Shown: piece by piece, positions 45,659 to 54,450 of the stretch
How positions within the stretch are numbered: position 1 is the first letter of the stretch
How the letters are laid out: each line of letters opens with the position of its first letter
Assembly (NCBI GenBank): GCA_944392265.1
Contig: CALXWC010000007.1
Span: 1-63,748 of the forward strand
DNA: 63,748 nucleotides
Reading direction: 5' to 3'
From: an uncultured Alphaproteobacteria bacterium
GTDB taxonomy: Bacteria; Pseudomonadota; Alphaproteobacteria; RF32; CAG-239
Notes under the pieces: generated by a model
Told to the model about the DNA's origin: nothing
Seen by the model: the letters and a program-made list of their open reading frames with translations, nothing else
Database searches by the model: none
Position numbers and translations under genes: made by a program

Positions 45659-47031
45659 TGTTTGTATCCTCATCATTTATGGCTTTTGTTTATATATTAA
45701 CCAGTGTACTTTTTATTTTATCCATTCGTGGATTGTCTTCTCCTAAAACGGCAAGAAAGGCTAATTTACTTGGCATATTTGCCATGTTTTTGGTTTTGGC
45801 CGTGACGTTTTTTTCTCCTGATATGAAAGATTTTGTCTGGCCGCTGATAGTGTTGTTTTTAGGTGCTATATTGGGAAGTTATATGGCAATAAAAGTTAAA
45901 ATGACAGCCTTGCCGCAAATGGTGGCACTGTTTAACGGACTGGGCGGATTGTCTGCCGTTTTTATTGCCTTGTCAGAAATATTGCACCACCAAAACACAC
46001 CGATTGAAACCTCTTTGGGAATGATTATCGGAGCGCTGGCTTTTTCCGGCTCGATGATTGCTTTTGCCAAATTGCAAGGTTTGATTTCTCCTAAAGCATT
46101 GGGCTTTAAGTATTTGCATAGCTTAAATTTGATTTTGGCTGTTGTATTAATTGGCGTTTGCGTGGCTTTTTGCTTGAATAAAAATTTATCTTTATTCTAT
46201 GCATTAGCAGCTTTGTCTTTGATTTTGGGCTTTTTATTGGTTTTGCCTATTGGCGGCGCCAATATGCCGGTGATTATTTCCGTGTTAAACGCTTATTCGG
46301 GTTGGGCTGCGGTTGGCATTGGTTTTTCATTAAACAATGTTTTGTTGATTATTGTTGGGGCAATTGTAGGTGCGAGCGGAGCAATTTTGTCTTATATTAT
46401 GGTGAAGGCAATGAATCGTTCTTTGTGGCATGTGATGTCGGGCGGTATGAATGAGAAAAAAGAATCCGGCTCACAAAACGTTGCAAATCATAATCAAACA
46501 GCCAAAGTGGGTAGCCCGGAAGACGCTGCTTTTATTATGGAAAATTCATCAAAAGTGATTATTGTTCCCGGATATGGTATGGCGGTAGCTCAGGCACAAC
46601 ATGTTTTGCGCACCATGGCTAAAGATTTGGCTGAAAAGTTTGGTGTTGAGGTTAAATTTGCCATCCATCCGGTGGCAGGAAGAATGCCCGGACATATGAA
46701 TGTGCTTTTGGCAGAAGCCAATGTGGATTATGAAGATGTGTTTGAAATGGATGCCATTAATCATGAATTTGAAACAGCTGATGTGGCTTTTGTGATTGGG
46801 GCAAATGATGTAACTAACCCTTTGGCCAAAACAGATGCTTCTTCGCCGATTTTTGGAATGCCGGTTTTAGAAGTTGGCAAAGCTAAAACGGTATTTTTTG
46901 TAAAGAGGTCTTTGAACTCAGGATATTCGGGCGTGGATAATCCGCTGTTTTATGCTGATAATACCCTCATGCTTTATGGTGATGCCAAGCAGGTAACAGA
47001 GCAGATTGTTTCCGTTCTGGAGCAGAAATAA
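45658..47031 (+). CDS. pntB: NAD(P) transhydrogenase beta subunit
   Basis: 457 residues. N-terminal part of about eight membrane helices (to about 255) and a C-terminal NADP(H)-binding domain with VIIVPGYGMAVAQAQH, HPVAGRMPGHMNVLLAEA, and VIGANDVTNP. In an anaerobe with an [FeFe]-hydrogenase it would help balance NADPH and NADH. Last gene of the pnt operon; no clear terminator was seen before the next gene. Confidence 0.96.
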   Translation: MFVSSSFMAFVYILTSVLFILSIRGLSSPKTARKANLLGIFAMFLVLAVTFFSPDMKDFVWPLIVLFLGAILGSYMAIKVKMTALPQMVALFNGLGGLSAVFIALSEILHHQNTPIETSLGMIIGALAFSGSMIAFAKLQGLISPKALGFKYLHSLNLILAVVLIGVCVAFCLNKNLSLFYALAALSLILGFLLVLPIGGANMPVIISVLNAYSGWAAVGIGFSLNNVLLIIVGAIVGASGAILSYIMVKAMNRSLWHVMSGGMNEKKESGSQNVANHNQTAKVGSPEDAAFIMENSSKVIIVPGYGMAVAQAQHVLRTMAKDLAEKFGVEVKFAIHPVAGRMPGHMNVLLAEANVDYEDVFEMDAINHEFETADVAFVIGANDVTNPLAKTDASSPIFGMPVLEVGKAKTVFFVKRSLNSGYSGVDNPLFYADNTLMLYGDAKQVTEQIVSVLEQK

Positions 47032-47092
47032 TGAATTTTATTGCGCCAATGGAGATTTTTTGATAAAATAGCCATAAATTCGGAGCCGTAAA

Positions 47093-48895
47093 ATGAAAAT
47101 ATTAACCCCAGAAGAACAAAAAGAAATATATAAAAATTTATTGAAACGACAAATTGCTTTAGCGCAGAATTTGCTTACAGAATCTAAAGTTTCTTGCAAA
47201 CCTGTTATGCAAAAAGAACTGGAAACTTTGATTGTGCGTGCGTTGCATACTTCTTATAATTATAATGTTGATGCAAGTGGGGTTATTGAAGATATTAAGC
47301 AGATTTTGCAAGAAAAAAGCCCATATCTCAGTTTGAAAAAATATTCTAAAAATTTGTATCAGCAAGCAGATAAGTTTCATGATATTTTGGAAAACACGCA
47401 ACGTGAAGGGCTTAAACAAAGAGAAGAGGTTGCACCAAATTATCCTGATTTGTTGAAAGAAAAATCAACCGTATATATTCATATTGACCAGACATCTTCT
47501 GCCTATGATATGGTGATGCAAAATTTGGAACAATTAAACGCGGTTTTGCCCTCTGAAGACAGACTTTCTTACGATGTGGAAAATAATAAGCTGAAAGATA
47601 AAAAACAAGCTTATGCCGTGGGTGCATTTTTTGCCCGACATCAAAAAGAGCTTGGTGAAGTGATTGGTTCAGAGATAGATTTTAAGGATGAAAGTTTGCA
47701 AAAGATATTATCTGAAGCTAATTATCCGGCCTTAATCGAGCTTAGAAAAAATCGCTCTTTGGAACATAATTTGCAAAACCAAAAACTCATCCGTTTGCTT
47801 GGGCAAAAGGTGATGTTTTACCAGGCGGTGGATTTGCTGAAAAAACAACATTCAATAGATTTTCAAGCTAAACTTACGCATGTTTTGAAAGCTATGGAAA
47901 ATACTTATGGCAGAACAACAAAAATGTTGGTCTTTTCTCAACAAAAAAAGGCCATATCTCAAGATGATGTGTCTATTGATACGTTGATTGTTTCAAAGCA
48001 TCCGCATATGTTGGCCACACAATCTGAGTATAAAGATTGGCGCAATTGTACTTCGGCAGATGATTTTAATCATGCTCGTGTGATTGACGGAATTGCTCAG
48101 GGAAGTATTATTGTTTATGGGATTAATTCTCAAAATCCGCAGAAAAAAATCAGCCGTATTTTGTTAACCCCATATACAAATGAAAAAGGTGATGTGGTTT
48201 ATTTTGCCAATAGAACTTATGGTGAATATAACCTTTCTTTCAGAGAGCAGGTGGAAAATTTGGCAAAGCAAATGAGCTCTTCTGAAAAAGGAATTTATAA
48301 AATTAATCCTCATATCTTGCCGGATAATGCTCCGGAAAATTTGTTGCAATTTGCTTCTGCTGAAGAATTTTGTCAATCTGCAGGGTTGGATTATCAGAAA
48401 AATGAGCAACAGCAAATTGTTTTGAAAAAATTAAACTTAAGCAGATATGGGCTGAACAAAATTCCTGATTTTTTGAAAAATATTTGCACAGAAGAATTAA
48501 ATTTGTCGTTTAATCCGCTGACAACGCTTGAAAATTGTCCGCAATGCCAAGTGTTGGATATAAGCCATTGTGATAAACTGGATAAAAATATCGGCGAACA
48601 AATTCCTTTAAGTGTAAAAAGTCTTAATGCCAGATTTTCAAACTTTAATGGTTTGGGGCTAAATAAACATTCTAATTTAGTTGAACTAAACATTAGTAAT
48701 AATGATGCTATTGATAGCCGCTTTTTGGAAAACTTACCCAAAAATTTGAAAATCTTAAAGGCAAACTATACCAACCTGACATCTTTGAAAAATCTTCCGC
48801 TACAGCTTGAAGAAGTGTCTGTAAACGGTTGCGAATTAACAGATGTGAAAAATGTTAACATTGCATCGCTAAAAGCATTTTCAAATGAGCGTTAA
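47093..48895 (+). CDS. Leucine-rich-repeat protein with unknown N-terminal region
   Basis: 600 residues, no signal peptide. The first 440 residues are helical, rich in Lys/Gln and not recognised; a more conserved-looking stretch is NCTSADDFNHARVIDGIAQG near 321-340. Residues about 446-595 are irregular LRRs: LKKLNLSRYGLNKIPDFL, ELNLSFNPLTTLENCP, LVELNISNNDAIDSRFL. LRR plus a long cytosolic-type N-terminus occurs in host-interaction effectors, but no secretion signal is visible. CGGAG precedes the ATG. Confidence 0.75.
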   Translation: MKILTPEEQKEIYKNLLKRQIALAQNLLTESKVSCKPVMQKELETLIVRALHTSYNYNVDASGVIEDIKQILQEKSPYLSLKKYSKNLYQQADKFHDILENTQREGLKQREEVAPNYPDLLKEKSTVYIHIDQTSSAYDMVMQNLEQLNAVLPSEDRLSYDVENNKLKDKKQAYAVGAFFARHQKELGEVIGSEIDFKDESLQKILSEANYPALIELRKNRSLEHNLQNQKLIRLLGQKVMFYQAVDLLKKQHSIDFQAKLTHVLKAMENTYGRTTKMLVFSQQKKAISQDDVSIDTLIVSKHPHMLATQSEYKDWRNCTSADDFNHARVIDGIAQGSIIVYGINSQNPQKKISRILLTPYTNEKGDVVYFANRTYGEYNLSFREQVENLAKQMSSSEKGIYKINPHILPDNAPENLLQFASAEEFCQSAGLDYQKNEQQQIVLKKLNLSRYGLNKIPDFLKNICTEELNLSFNPLTTLENCPQCQVLDISHCDKLDKNIGEQIPLSVKSLNARFSNFNGLGLNKHSNLVELNISNNDAIDSRFLENLPKNLKILKANYTNLTSLKNLPLQLEEVSVNGCELTDVKNVNIASLKAFSNER

Positions 48896-49461
48896 GCAAT
48901 TCCTAAAAAGCTGAATAATATAGCAATGAATAATATTAAATAAAGTAAAACCCCCAAAAAATCGTGACCTGCTACTCTCATGTCTTGAACAGAAGGAACG
49001 GCATTTTCAATGATAATGGTTTGCAATAAAACATAGAGCAAATAATTGCCGAGTGTGGCAGGCATGATGGGAAGAATCAGTTTATCAAAATAATAACCTA
49101 TCGGAAGCAAAAGTAAGGGTGCAAGAGCTGCTGGGACTGCATTATAAGCAGTGATATTGCGAAAAGATACAGAGCCCATGACGTAACCGCCTTCCATTGA
49201 TCTTCTGGGAAGAATGCTAAAATTGCAGGGTTGGGCATTTAATATGCCGCCGACAAAAGCATGCATAGATTCATGTAAAAAAGTTCCCGGAACATTGATG
49301 AGAGCACACATCCACATGCTGTTATAGGTGGCATATTTGAAACGGCTAATGAAAATTACCATCAAAATAAGATAGAAGCGGTTATCTAAAACGCTTTGTA
49401 AAAACTCAGGAGAGCCTATAATGTCTGATAGTCTGTAATATACTTCATAAAGATAATGCAT
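48892..49461 (-). CDS. Membrane protein with HExxH motif (M50-like)
   Basis: 189 residues with about five hydrophobic segments. FLHESMHAFVGG (about 61-72) contains HExxH, the zinc site of metalloproteases, placed next to a membrane segment as in site-2-type peptidases. A second conserved metal ligand (NPxxD-like) is not obvious. It lies four bases after the TetR gene and is probably co-expressed and controlled with it. A function as protease is not established. Confidence 0.65.
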   Translation of the reverse strand: MHYLYEVYYRLSDIIGSPEFLQSVLDNRFYLILMVIFISRFKYATYNSMWMCALINVPGTFLHESMHAFVGGILNAQPCNFSILPRRSMEGGYVMGSVSFRNITAYNAVPAALAPLLLLPIGYYFDKLILPIMPATLGNYLLYVLLQTIIIENAVPSVQDMRVAGHDFLGVLLYLILFIAILFSFLGIA

Positions 49462-49465
49462 CGTT

Positions 49466-50053
49466 TTACCTGTTTTTTAAGATGGTTAAGCCGGCCAAAT
49501 AGGTGTTTAAGAGAATTTGGCATATTTTCTTTTGCTCCAGTTTGTTTTGAGCATGAGTGAGAAATGAACTAAGCGAAAATAAAGACAGCCATAATGTCTG
49601 TAAAGAAACTTTGATTTCGGCTTTGGTTAATTTTTTGAAGGTGCGTTCAAATTCTTTTTGCCAAATGGAAATGATTTGAAAGATGAGCTTGTTATATTTG
49701 AAAGATGTGGCTTTTCTTTCTCCTTGTAGGTGAAAATTAAATAACAAAAACCACAAATTTTGGTGAGATAAGACAAAGTTGGTAAATATCTCTAAATAAC
49801 GGTTTAGATTAACATAAGCATTCTTTTCAGGAATGTATAAGCAAAATTGTTTGTATAGCTCTTCTAAAGTTTGGATATTTTGCTCTAAAACATACTCATC
49901 CATATTGGCAAATTGGTTATAAATAGTGCCAATAGAATAGCCAGAACATTCAGAAAGTTTTCTGGCTGTTAAAAATTCCGTGCCTTTTTCGCAGACAAGA
50001 AGACGTCCTTTTTCCAGCAGATTTTGATAAATATTTTCTTTGTTTTTATTCAT
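49466..50053 (-). CDS. TetR/AcrR family transcription regulator
   Basis: 195 residues. N-terminal helix-turn-helix: GRLLVCEKGTEFLTARKLSE then CSGYSIGTIYNQFANMDEYV, near 16-55, is the TetR DNA-binding pattern. The remaining helical domain would bind a ligand. It is divergent from the secreted-protein gene at 50151, and a perfect palindrome lies between them. First gene of a pair with the HExxH membrane protein. Confidence 0.88.
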   Translation of the reverse strand: MNKNKENIYQNLLEKGRLLVCEKGTEFLTARKLSECSGYSIGTIYNQFANMDEYVLEQNIQTLEELYKQFCLYIPEKNAYVNLNRYLEIFTNFVLSHQNLWFLLFNFHLQGERKATSFKYNKLIFQIISIWQKEFERTFKKLTKAEIKVSLQTLWLSLFSLSSFLTHAQNKLEQKKICQILLNTYLAGLTILKNR

Positions 50054-50110
50054 TGTTATCTATTGATTAATAAAATTCTGTTATTAGTTTAAAGGTACTA
50101 TAAAACAAGT

Positions 50111-50125
50111 TTGAACAGTGTTCAA
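50111..50125. promoter_or_regulatory. Palindromic candidate TetR operator
   Basis: TTGAACAGTGTTCAA is a perfect 7-1-7 inverted repeat in the intergenic region between the divergent tetR-like gene and gene 50151. A TATAAA lies just upstream. Size and position fit an operator for the adjacent regulator. Confidence 0.6.
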
Positions 50126-50150
50126 TTTTTTTCTGATCGGAGAGCAAATA

Positions 50151-51026
50151 ATGTTAAAAAAAATAATGTTCCTGTCTGCTTTGATGTTGGTTTCTTTTGA
50201 AGCAAAAGCACAAAGTAATGCAGATTTTTATCAGGATTTATTAATCAGTGAAGAGTTAAAACAACAAGATGCTCAACAAAAAGCCGATCAGTTAAAACAA
50301 CAAAAGCTTGAAAAAGCTCAGAATTCTGCAAAAGATTTGCTTTTTAGAAAATCAGAAAATTTGCAGTTGGAAATCCAGGGAATGGATAAATTATCCGTTA
50401 AAAGAGAAAAGACCGACAGTAAAACAGAAACAATTGAAACACAAAATTTGGAAGAAGCTCCGTTCGGATTATTTTGGAAAGCTAATATCGAAACAATTAA
50501 AAATTTGGGTGTTATCTTAAAGCAAATTGAGGAAGAAGATTATAAAAACGTGTTCGTAGCTCAACAATTGCCTAAAGGAAGCAAGGGGTTTCAGAGGGTT
50601 CAGATAACTTTTGGTGAAGAAAATGAATTGTGGCGTATTTATGCCGTGAGTGACTTTATGGCTGATAATCAAAGGGCCAGCAAAGGTTTGCGCCTTTATG
50701 AAATGTATGCCAGATTGCTTAATAAAAAATATGGCAATCAGAAAGATTTTTATACACCGGCTTATAAAACGGTTGAGAAAGAAGTAATGGAGAGAGGGCG
50801 TCCGGTTAAAGTAACGGAACAAGTGCCAGAAAAATTGGAAAATGAAAATTTCTTAAAACAGCTTCAATCAGGTGAAGCTACATTATATAGTACTTTTGAA
50901 GGAAACGGAATCGGTGTGGCTTTGGCCTTAAATGTTGATGGAAATGGTCAAACATATATTGCTATTGATTATAAAAACTTGAAAATTTTGCAAGAAAGAG
51001 AACAAGAAGCTTATAATCTGTTATAA
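50151..51026 (+). CDS. Secreted coiled-coil hypothetical protein
   Basis: 291 residues. Signal peptide (KKIMFLSALMLVSFEAKA), a Gln/Lys-rich coiled coil (about 38-80), and a globular C-terminal domain starting near EAPFGLFWKANIETIKNLGV. Probably periplasmic. It lies downstream of the candidate TetR operator and may be the regulator's target. GGAGAG precedes the ATG. No family recognised. Confidence 0.75.
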   Translation: MLKKIMFLSALMLVSFEAKAQSNADFYQDLLISEELKQQDAQQKADQLKQQKLEKAQNSAKDLLFRKSENLQLEIQGMDKLSVKREKTDSKTETIETQNLEEAPFGLFWKANIETIKNLGVILKQIEEEDYKNVFVAQQLPKGSKGFQRVQITFGEENELWRIYAVSDFMADNQRASKGLRLYEMYARLLNKKYGNQKDFYTPAYKTVEKEVMERGRPVKVTEQVPEKLENENFLKQLQSGEATLYSTFEGNGIGVALALNVDGNGQTYIAIDYKNLKILQEREQEAYNLL

Positions 51027-51050
51027 AAATAAAATCAGGGAAGGTTGAAT

Positions 51051-52430
51051 ATGAAAAAAATTAGTTTTTGCGGAATTTCGGGCAGCGGTGTTTGCGCATT
51101 AGCTCAAATTATGGCTCTGAAAGGTTATGAAGTCAGAGGGTCTGATCGCTCTTTTGATCAAGGTCATGATTTGCAAACAAAGAAAGCTTTGGAAGAAATA
51201 GGTATTAAAATCTTTCCGCAGGATGGGTCTTCAATTTCTGATGATTTAGATGTTTTGTATGCTTCAACTGCGGTGGAAGATACTATTGCTGATATTAAAG
51301 CGGCTAAAGAAAAAAATATTCCCATTAAAACCAGACCTGATTTGTTGGCTGAGCTTTTCCATCAATACCCATACAATATTGCCGTAAGCGGAACTTCCGG
51401 AAAAACCACAACAACGGCAATGGTTGGTTTTATTTTGGATAAATTAAACAAAAAACCTTGCGTGATTAACGGAGGTTTATTGCTCAATTATATGCAGCAA
51501 AAAGGTATTCCTAATATTATTTTTAATCAAGGTGATGTTTGTGTAATTGAAGCTGATGAGAGCAACGGTACCATTGATAAATATAACCCTTATATCGGAT
51601 TAATTAATAATATTGGTGAAGATCATAAAAGTTTGGATGAACTTAAAACGCTTTTCCAAAATTTTGCTAACCGTTGTGTTTATGGTTTGGTTGTTAATGC
51701 TGATTGCCCTAACTCAAAAGAGATTAGTAATCCAAAAATTAAAAACATTTCTTTTTCCATTAAAAATCCGCAAGCAGATTTTTATGCCTCTGATATTCAA
51801 GCAAAAGCAGATGGCGTAAGCTATATGTTTAGAGGAAAAGAGTTTAACTTAAAACTTATTGGCGATTTTAACGTGGCTAATGCTATGGCCGCCGTTGCAA
51901 CCTGTTCTTTGCTTGGGGTCGATGCTTTTGATGCAGCTCGTGTTTTAGAAGATTTTCTTGGTACAAAACGCAGATTGGAAGTTATCGGTTGTGCCAAAAA
52001 CATTACCGTGATTGATGATTTTGCTCATAATCCAGACAAGGTCAGTGCTTCTGTTTCGGCATTGAGAAACTATCAGGGACGTTTGATTATTATGTTTCAG
52101 CCGCATGGATTTGCACCGATGAAACAATTTGGCAAAGATATTATGAAGTCTTTTGCAACGCATATGAATAAAGACGATATTTTGATTTTGCCTGATATTT
52201 ATTTTGCCGGCGGAACCGTTAACAGAACCATATCTTCTCAAGATTTGGTTAAAGATGCGCAAGAATTTGGCGCCAAGGCTTTTTATTTGCCGACACGCGA
52301 TGAGGTTAAAAACTTTATTATGAAAAATGTGCAACCTTTTGATAGAATTGTGATTATGGGTGCAAGAGATAATACTTTAACTGATTTTTGCCAAACTTTG
52401 TTAAAGGAAATTGAAAATGTTGCCGCTTAA
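51051..52430 (+). CDS. mpl: Mur ligase, probably Mpl (murein peptide ligase)
   Basis: 459 residues. Three-domain Mur ligase: GISGSGVCALAQIMALKGYEV near 6-26, ATP loop SGTSGKTTTTAM, IEADESNGTIDKYNP, and C-terminal DDFAHNPDKVSAS. MurC and Mpl are similar; Mpl is preferred because the next gene encodes LD-carboxypeptidase, which makes the tripeptide Mpl reuses. The central Ser replaces the His of the usual GTHGKT loop. GGGAAGG lies before the ATG. MurC remains possible. Confidence 0.72.
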   Translation: MKKISFCGISGSGVCALAQIMALKGYEVRGSDRSFDQGHDLQTKKALEEIGIKIFPQDGSSISDDLDVLYASTAVEDTIADIKAAKEKNIPIKTRPDLLAELFHQYPYNIAVSGTSGKTTTTAMVGFILDKLNKKPCVINGGLLLNYMQQKGIPNIIFNQGDVCVIEADESNGTIDKYNPYIGLINNIGEDHKSLDELKTLFQNFANRCVYGLVVNADCPNSKEISNPKIKNISFSIKNPQADFYASDIQAKADGVSYMFRGKEFNLKLIGDFNVANAMAAVATCSLLGVDAFDAARVLEDFLGTKRRLEVIGCAKNITVIDDFAHNPDKVSASVSALRNYQGRLIIMFQPHGFAPMKQFGKDIMKSFATHMNKDDILILPDIYFAGGTVNRTISSQDLVKDAQEFGAKAFYLPTRDEVKNFIMKNVQPFDRIVIMGARDNTLTDFCQTLLKEIENVAA

Positions 52431-53310
52431 AAAAGGAGATAAGGTCGGTATTGTATCTTCTGCCGGATTTATAAATAGTATTGATGATATTCAGCTTGCT
52501 CTTGATTATCTTAAATCATTGGGTTTGGAACCTGTTCTTGGAAAGCATCTTTTAGATAAATATTTTTATATGGGCGGTACAGATATTGATAGAGCTGCTG
52601 ATATAAACGACTTTTTTGCCGACGATAAAATTAAAGCAATTTTTACAACGGCTGGAGGTTGCGGTGCTTTAAGAACATTGCCTTTTTTGAATTATGATTT
52701 GATTGCCAAACATCCTAAACCGATTTTTGGTTTGAGTGATAATACATCTTTGCAAAATGGTATTTATGCTCAAACAAAATGCCCGTCCGTAACTGGATTT
52801 TCTTTGAAATATGATTTTAGAAACGGATGCTTTTCCGAGTTTACCAAAAAATCTTTGGAAACGGTTTTTTCGGGACGTAAACAAAAAATTCAAAGCGGAG
52901 AGCCCCTTAATTTTGGTCAAGGTGAGGGGATATTAATCGGGAGTTGTTTGAGTACTTTTCGTAATTTGTTTGGAACAGCCTATATGCCGGATTTAGATGG
53001 TAAAATTTTACTCCTTGAAGACAGAGCAGAAAAGACACATAAAATTGCCGTTATGTTAACCCAACTTGCTATGCAGAAAAATTTTGATAAGCTTGCCGGA
53101 ATTATTTTTGGGCAATTTTGTGAATGTGATCCTTTTGAAGCGCAAGATGGTACAACGGATGAGGCAATTTATGAATTTGCTAAAAAATTTGCGCACAATA
53201 TTCCAATTATAAAAAATTTTCAATTCGGACATATTCCTGATCGCTATGTCTTGCCAATCGGAGAAAAAGTTCGTATGGATGCCGATACTTGTACCTTAGA
53301 ATATTTGTGA
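52417..53310 (+). CDS. ldcA: LD-carboxypeptidase (peptidase S66)
   Basis: 297 residues, overlapping mpl by 14 bases. Cleaves the terminal D-Ala from murein tetrapeptides during recycling. Nucleophile Ser in FGLSDNTSLQNGIY (about 107-120), and the catalytic His in QFGHIPDRYVLPIG near the end. AAGGAAA precedes ATG 52417. Works with Mpl. Confidence 0.92.
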   Translation: MLPLKKGDKVGIVSSAGFINSIDDIQLALDYLKSLGLEPVLGKHLLDKYFYMGGTDIDRAADINDFFADDKIKAIFTTAGGCGALRTLPFLNYDLIAKHPKPIFGLSDNTSLQNGIYAQTKCPSVTGFSLKYDFRNGCFSEFTKKSLETVFSGRKQKIQSGEPLNFGQGEGILIGSCLSTFRNLFGTAYMPDLDGKILLLEDRAEKTHKIAVMLTQLAMQKNFDKLAGIIFGQFCECDPFEAQDGTTDEAIYEFAKKFAHNIPIIKNFQFGHIPDRYVLPIGEKVRMDADTCTLEYL

Positions 53311-53979
53311 TAAGTAATATTTTACCATGCTGATATTTTTATCATTAAGCATGGAGATGAGCTTTTGATACATCCAAAAACCATCCCAACCGCGACTGTT
53401 AAATGCGGCCATGGATCCGATTGACCATAAGTTAGCTCCGGGGAGAAACAGCCAGCAAAACTTATAGCTGACTTTGGGTAAGTCTGTCTGTTTATCATGG
53501 ATTTGGGAAGTTACGGCATCTATATGATAACCGATGAAAAATCCCATAATTAAATTTAAGATAAAATTGCTTGAAAAATAGTGCGTGTAGATTGAAATTC
53601 CAAGCATCACACACATGCCAAACAGTGGAAAAAAATACGGAGAAATAATGATTAACCAATTTGAAGGTCCTTCAAAACTCATAGCCCCGCCGTCATTATC
53701 CGGATTAACACGCAAACTTTTAACCTTATGAAGAGTTAAAAAGGCAAAAAAAGCATGTGTCATTTCATGAGCGGCTATTTCCATCATGCTTTTTGAATCT
53801 TGATCCATAAATCCTCTGATGATGAAAAAACCTAAAAAACCACCAATCATTGCCATGTTTGGAATGGTAGATATTTTGAAATAATGAAACGATTGTACAA
53901 ATGCAGGTAAGCTAAAAAGCATATATAGAGCAACCGGCCATTTACATAACTCGATAAATTTATTCAACAATCTCTGCAT
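53296..53979 (-). CDS. Membrane protein with HExxH motif (M50-like), second
   Basis: 227 residues, about five hydrophobic segments. EIAAHEMTHAFFAFLTL (about 68-84) holds HExxH beside a membrane helix. HIDAVTSQIHD near 166-176 supplies possible further ligands. Same general plan as the protein at 48892 but low similarity. AGGAGAA precedes the ATG. The 3' end overlaps ldcA by 15 bases in convergent orientation. Confidence 0.65.
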   Translation of the reverse strand: MQRLLNKFIELCKWPVALYMLFSLPAFVQSFHYFKISTIPNMAMIGGFLGFFIIRGFMDQDSKSMMEIAAHEMTHAFFAFLTLHKVKSLRVNPDNDGGAMSFEGPSNWLIIISPYFFPLFGMCVMLGISIYTHYFSSNFILNLIMGFFIGYHIDAVTSQIHDKQTDLPKVSYKFCWLFLPGANLWSIGSMAAFNSRGWDGFWMYQKLISMLNDKNISMVKYYLSQIF

Positions 53980-54123
53980 TGTTTTCTCCTTTCAATGAAA
54001 GTAATTTAGATTATCTTTGTTTAAAATTCATCTTTTTTTGTTGAAATATTAACATTTCATCAATTAATCTTTTATACAGTTATACTAAATATTTAATTTT
54101 ATGAATTTTTTAAGGATATAGCT

Positions 54124-54423
54124 ATGGCTGATGAAGATTTGAATACATTTGACTTTGTGGTTAATGATGCTAATGAATTGATGCTTTTGATTCACGCTCA
54201 AGATACCGAGGCTAAAAATGCACGTTTGGAATTGAATGTGGATGAAAATTCAGCCTTGCTGGTTAGAAATGAAGAAAGTGAGCTTTTGCTTGAAGGTTTG
54301 CCAGAAGATATTGTGGATAGTTTGCTTGAGGCCGATGCATTGATGGTTTGTGAAATCAGGATCGGAGAAACAGATGAGGATTCTGAAATTGTTAATGCTT
54401 ATGAGGCAGATGTAGAAGTTTAG
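54124..54423 (+). CDS. Small acidic hypothetical protein
   Basis: 99 residues with very few basic residues and many Glu/Asp; strongly acidic. Pattern of short strands (ELMLLIHAQD, ARLELNVDENSALLVRNEE) suggests a small beta protein. No signal peptide. Leader contains AAGGAT, a modest ribosome site. Terminator follows. Function unknown. Confidence 0.65.
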   Translation: MADEDLNTFDFVVNDANELMLLIHAQDTEAKNARLELNVDENSALLVRNEESELLLEGLPEDIVDSLLEADALMVCEIRIGETDEDSEIVNAYEADVEV

Positions 54424-54424
54424 A

Positions 54425-54450
54425 AAAAGGAGCGTTAAGCTCCTTTTTTT
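54425..54450. terminator. Terminator after gene 54124
   Basis: AAAAGGAGC / GCTCCTTTT hairpin, T7 tract; may also serve the convergent EAL-like operon. Confidence 0.9.
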
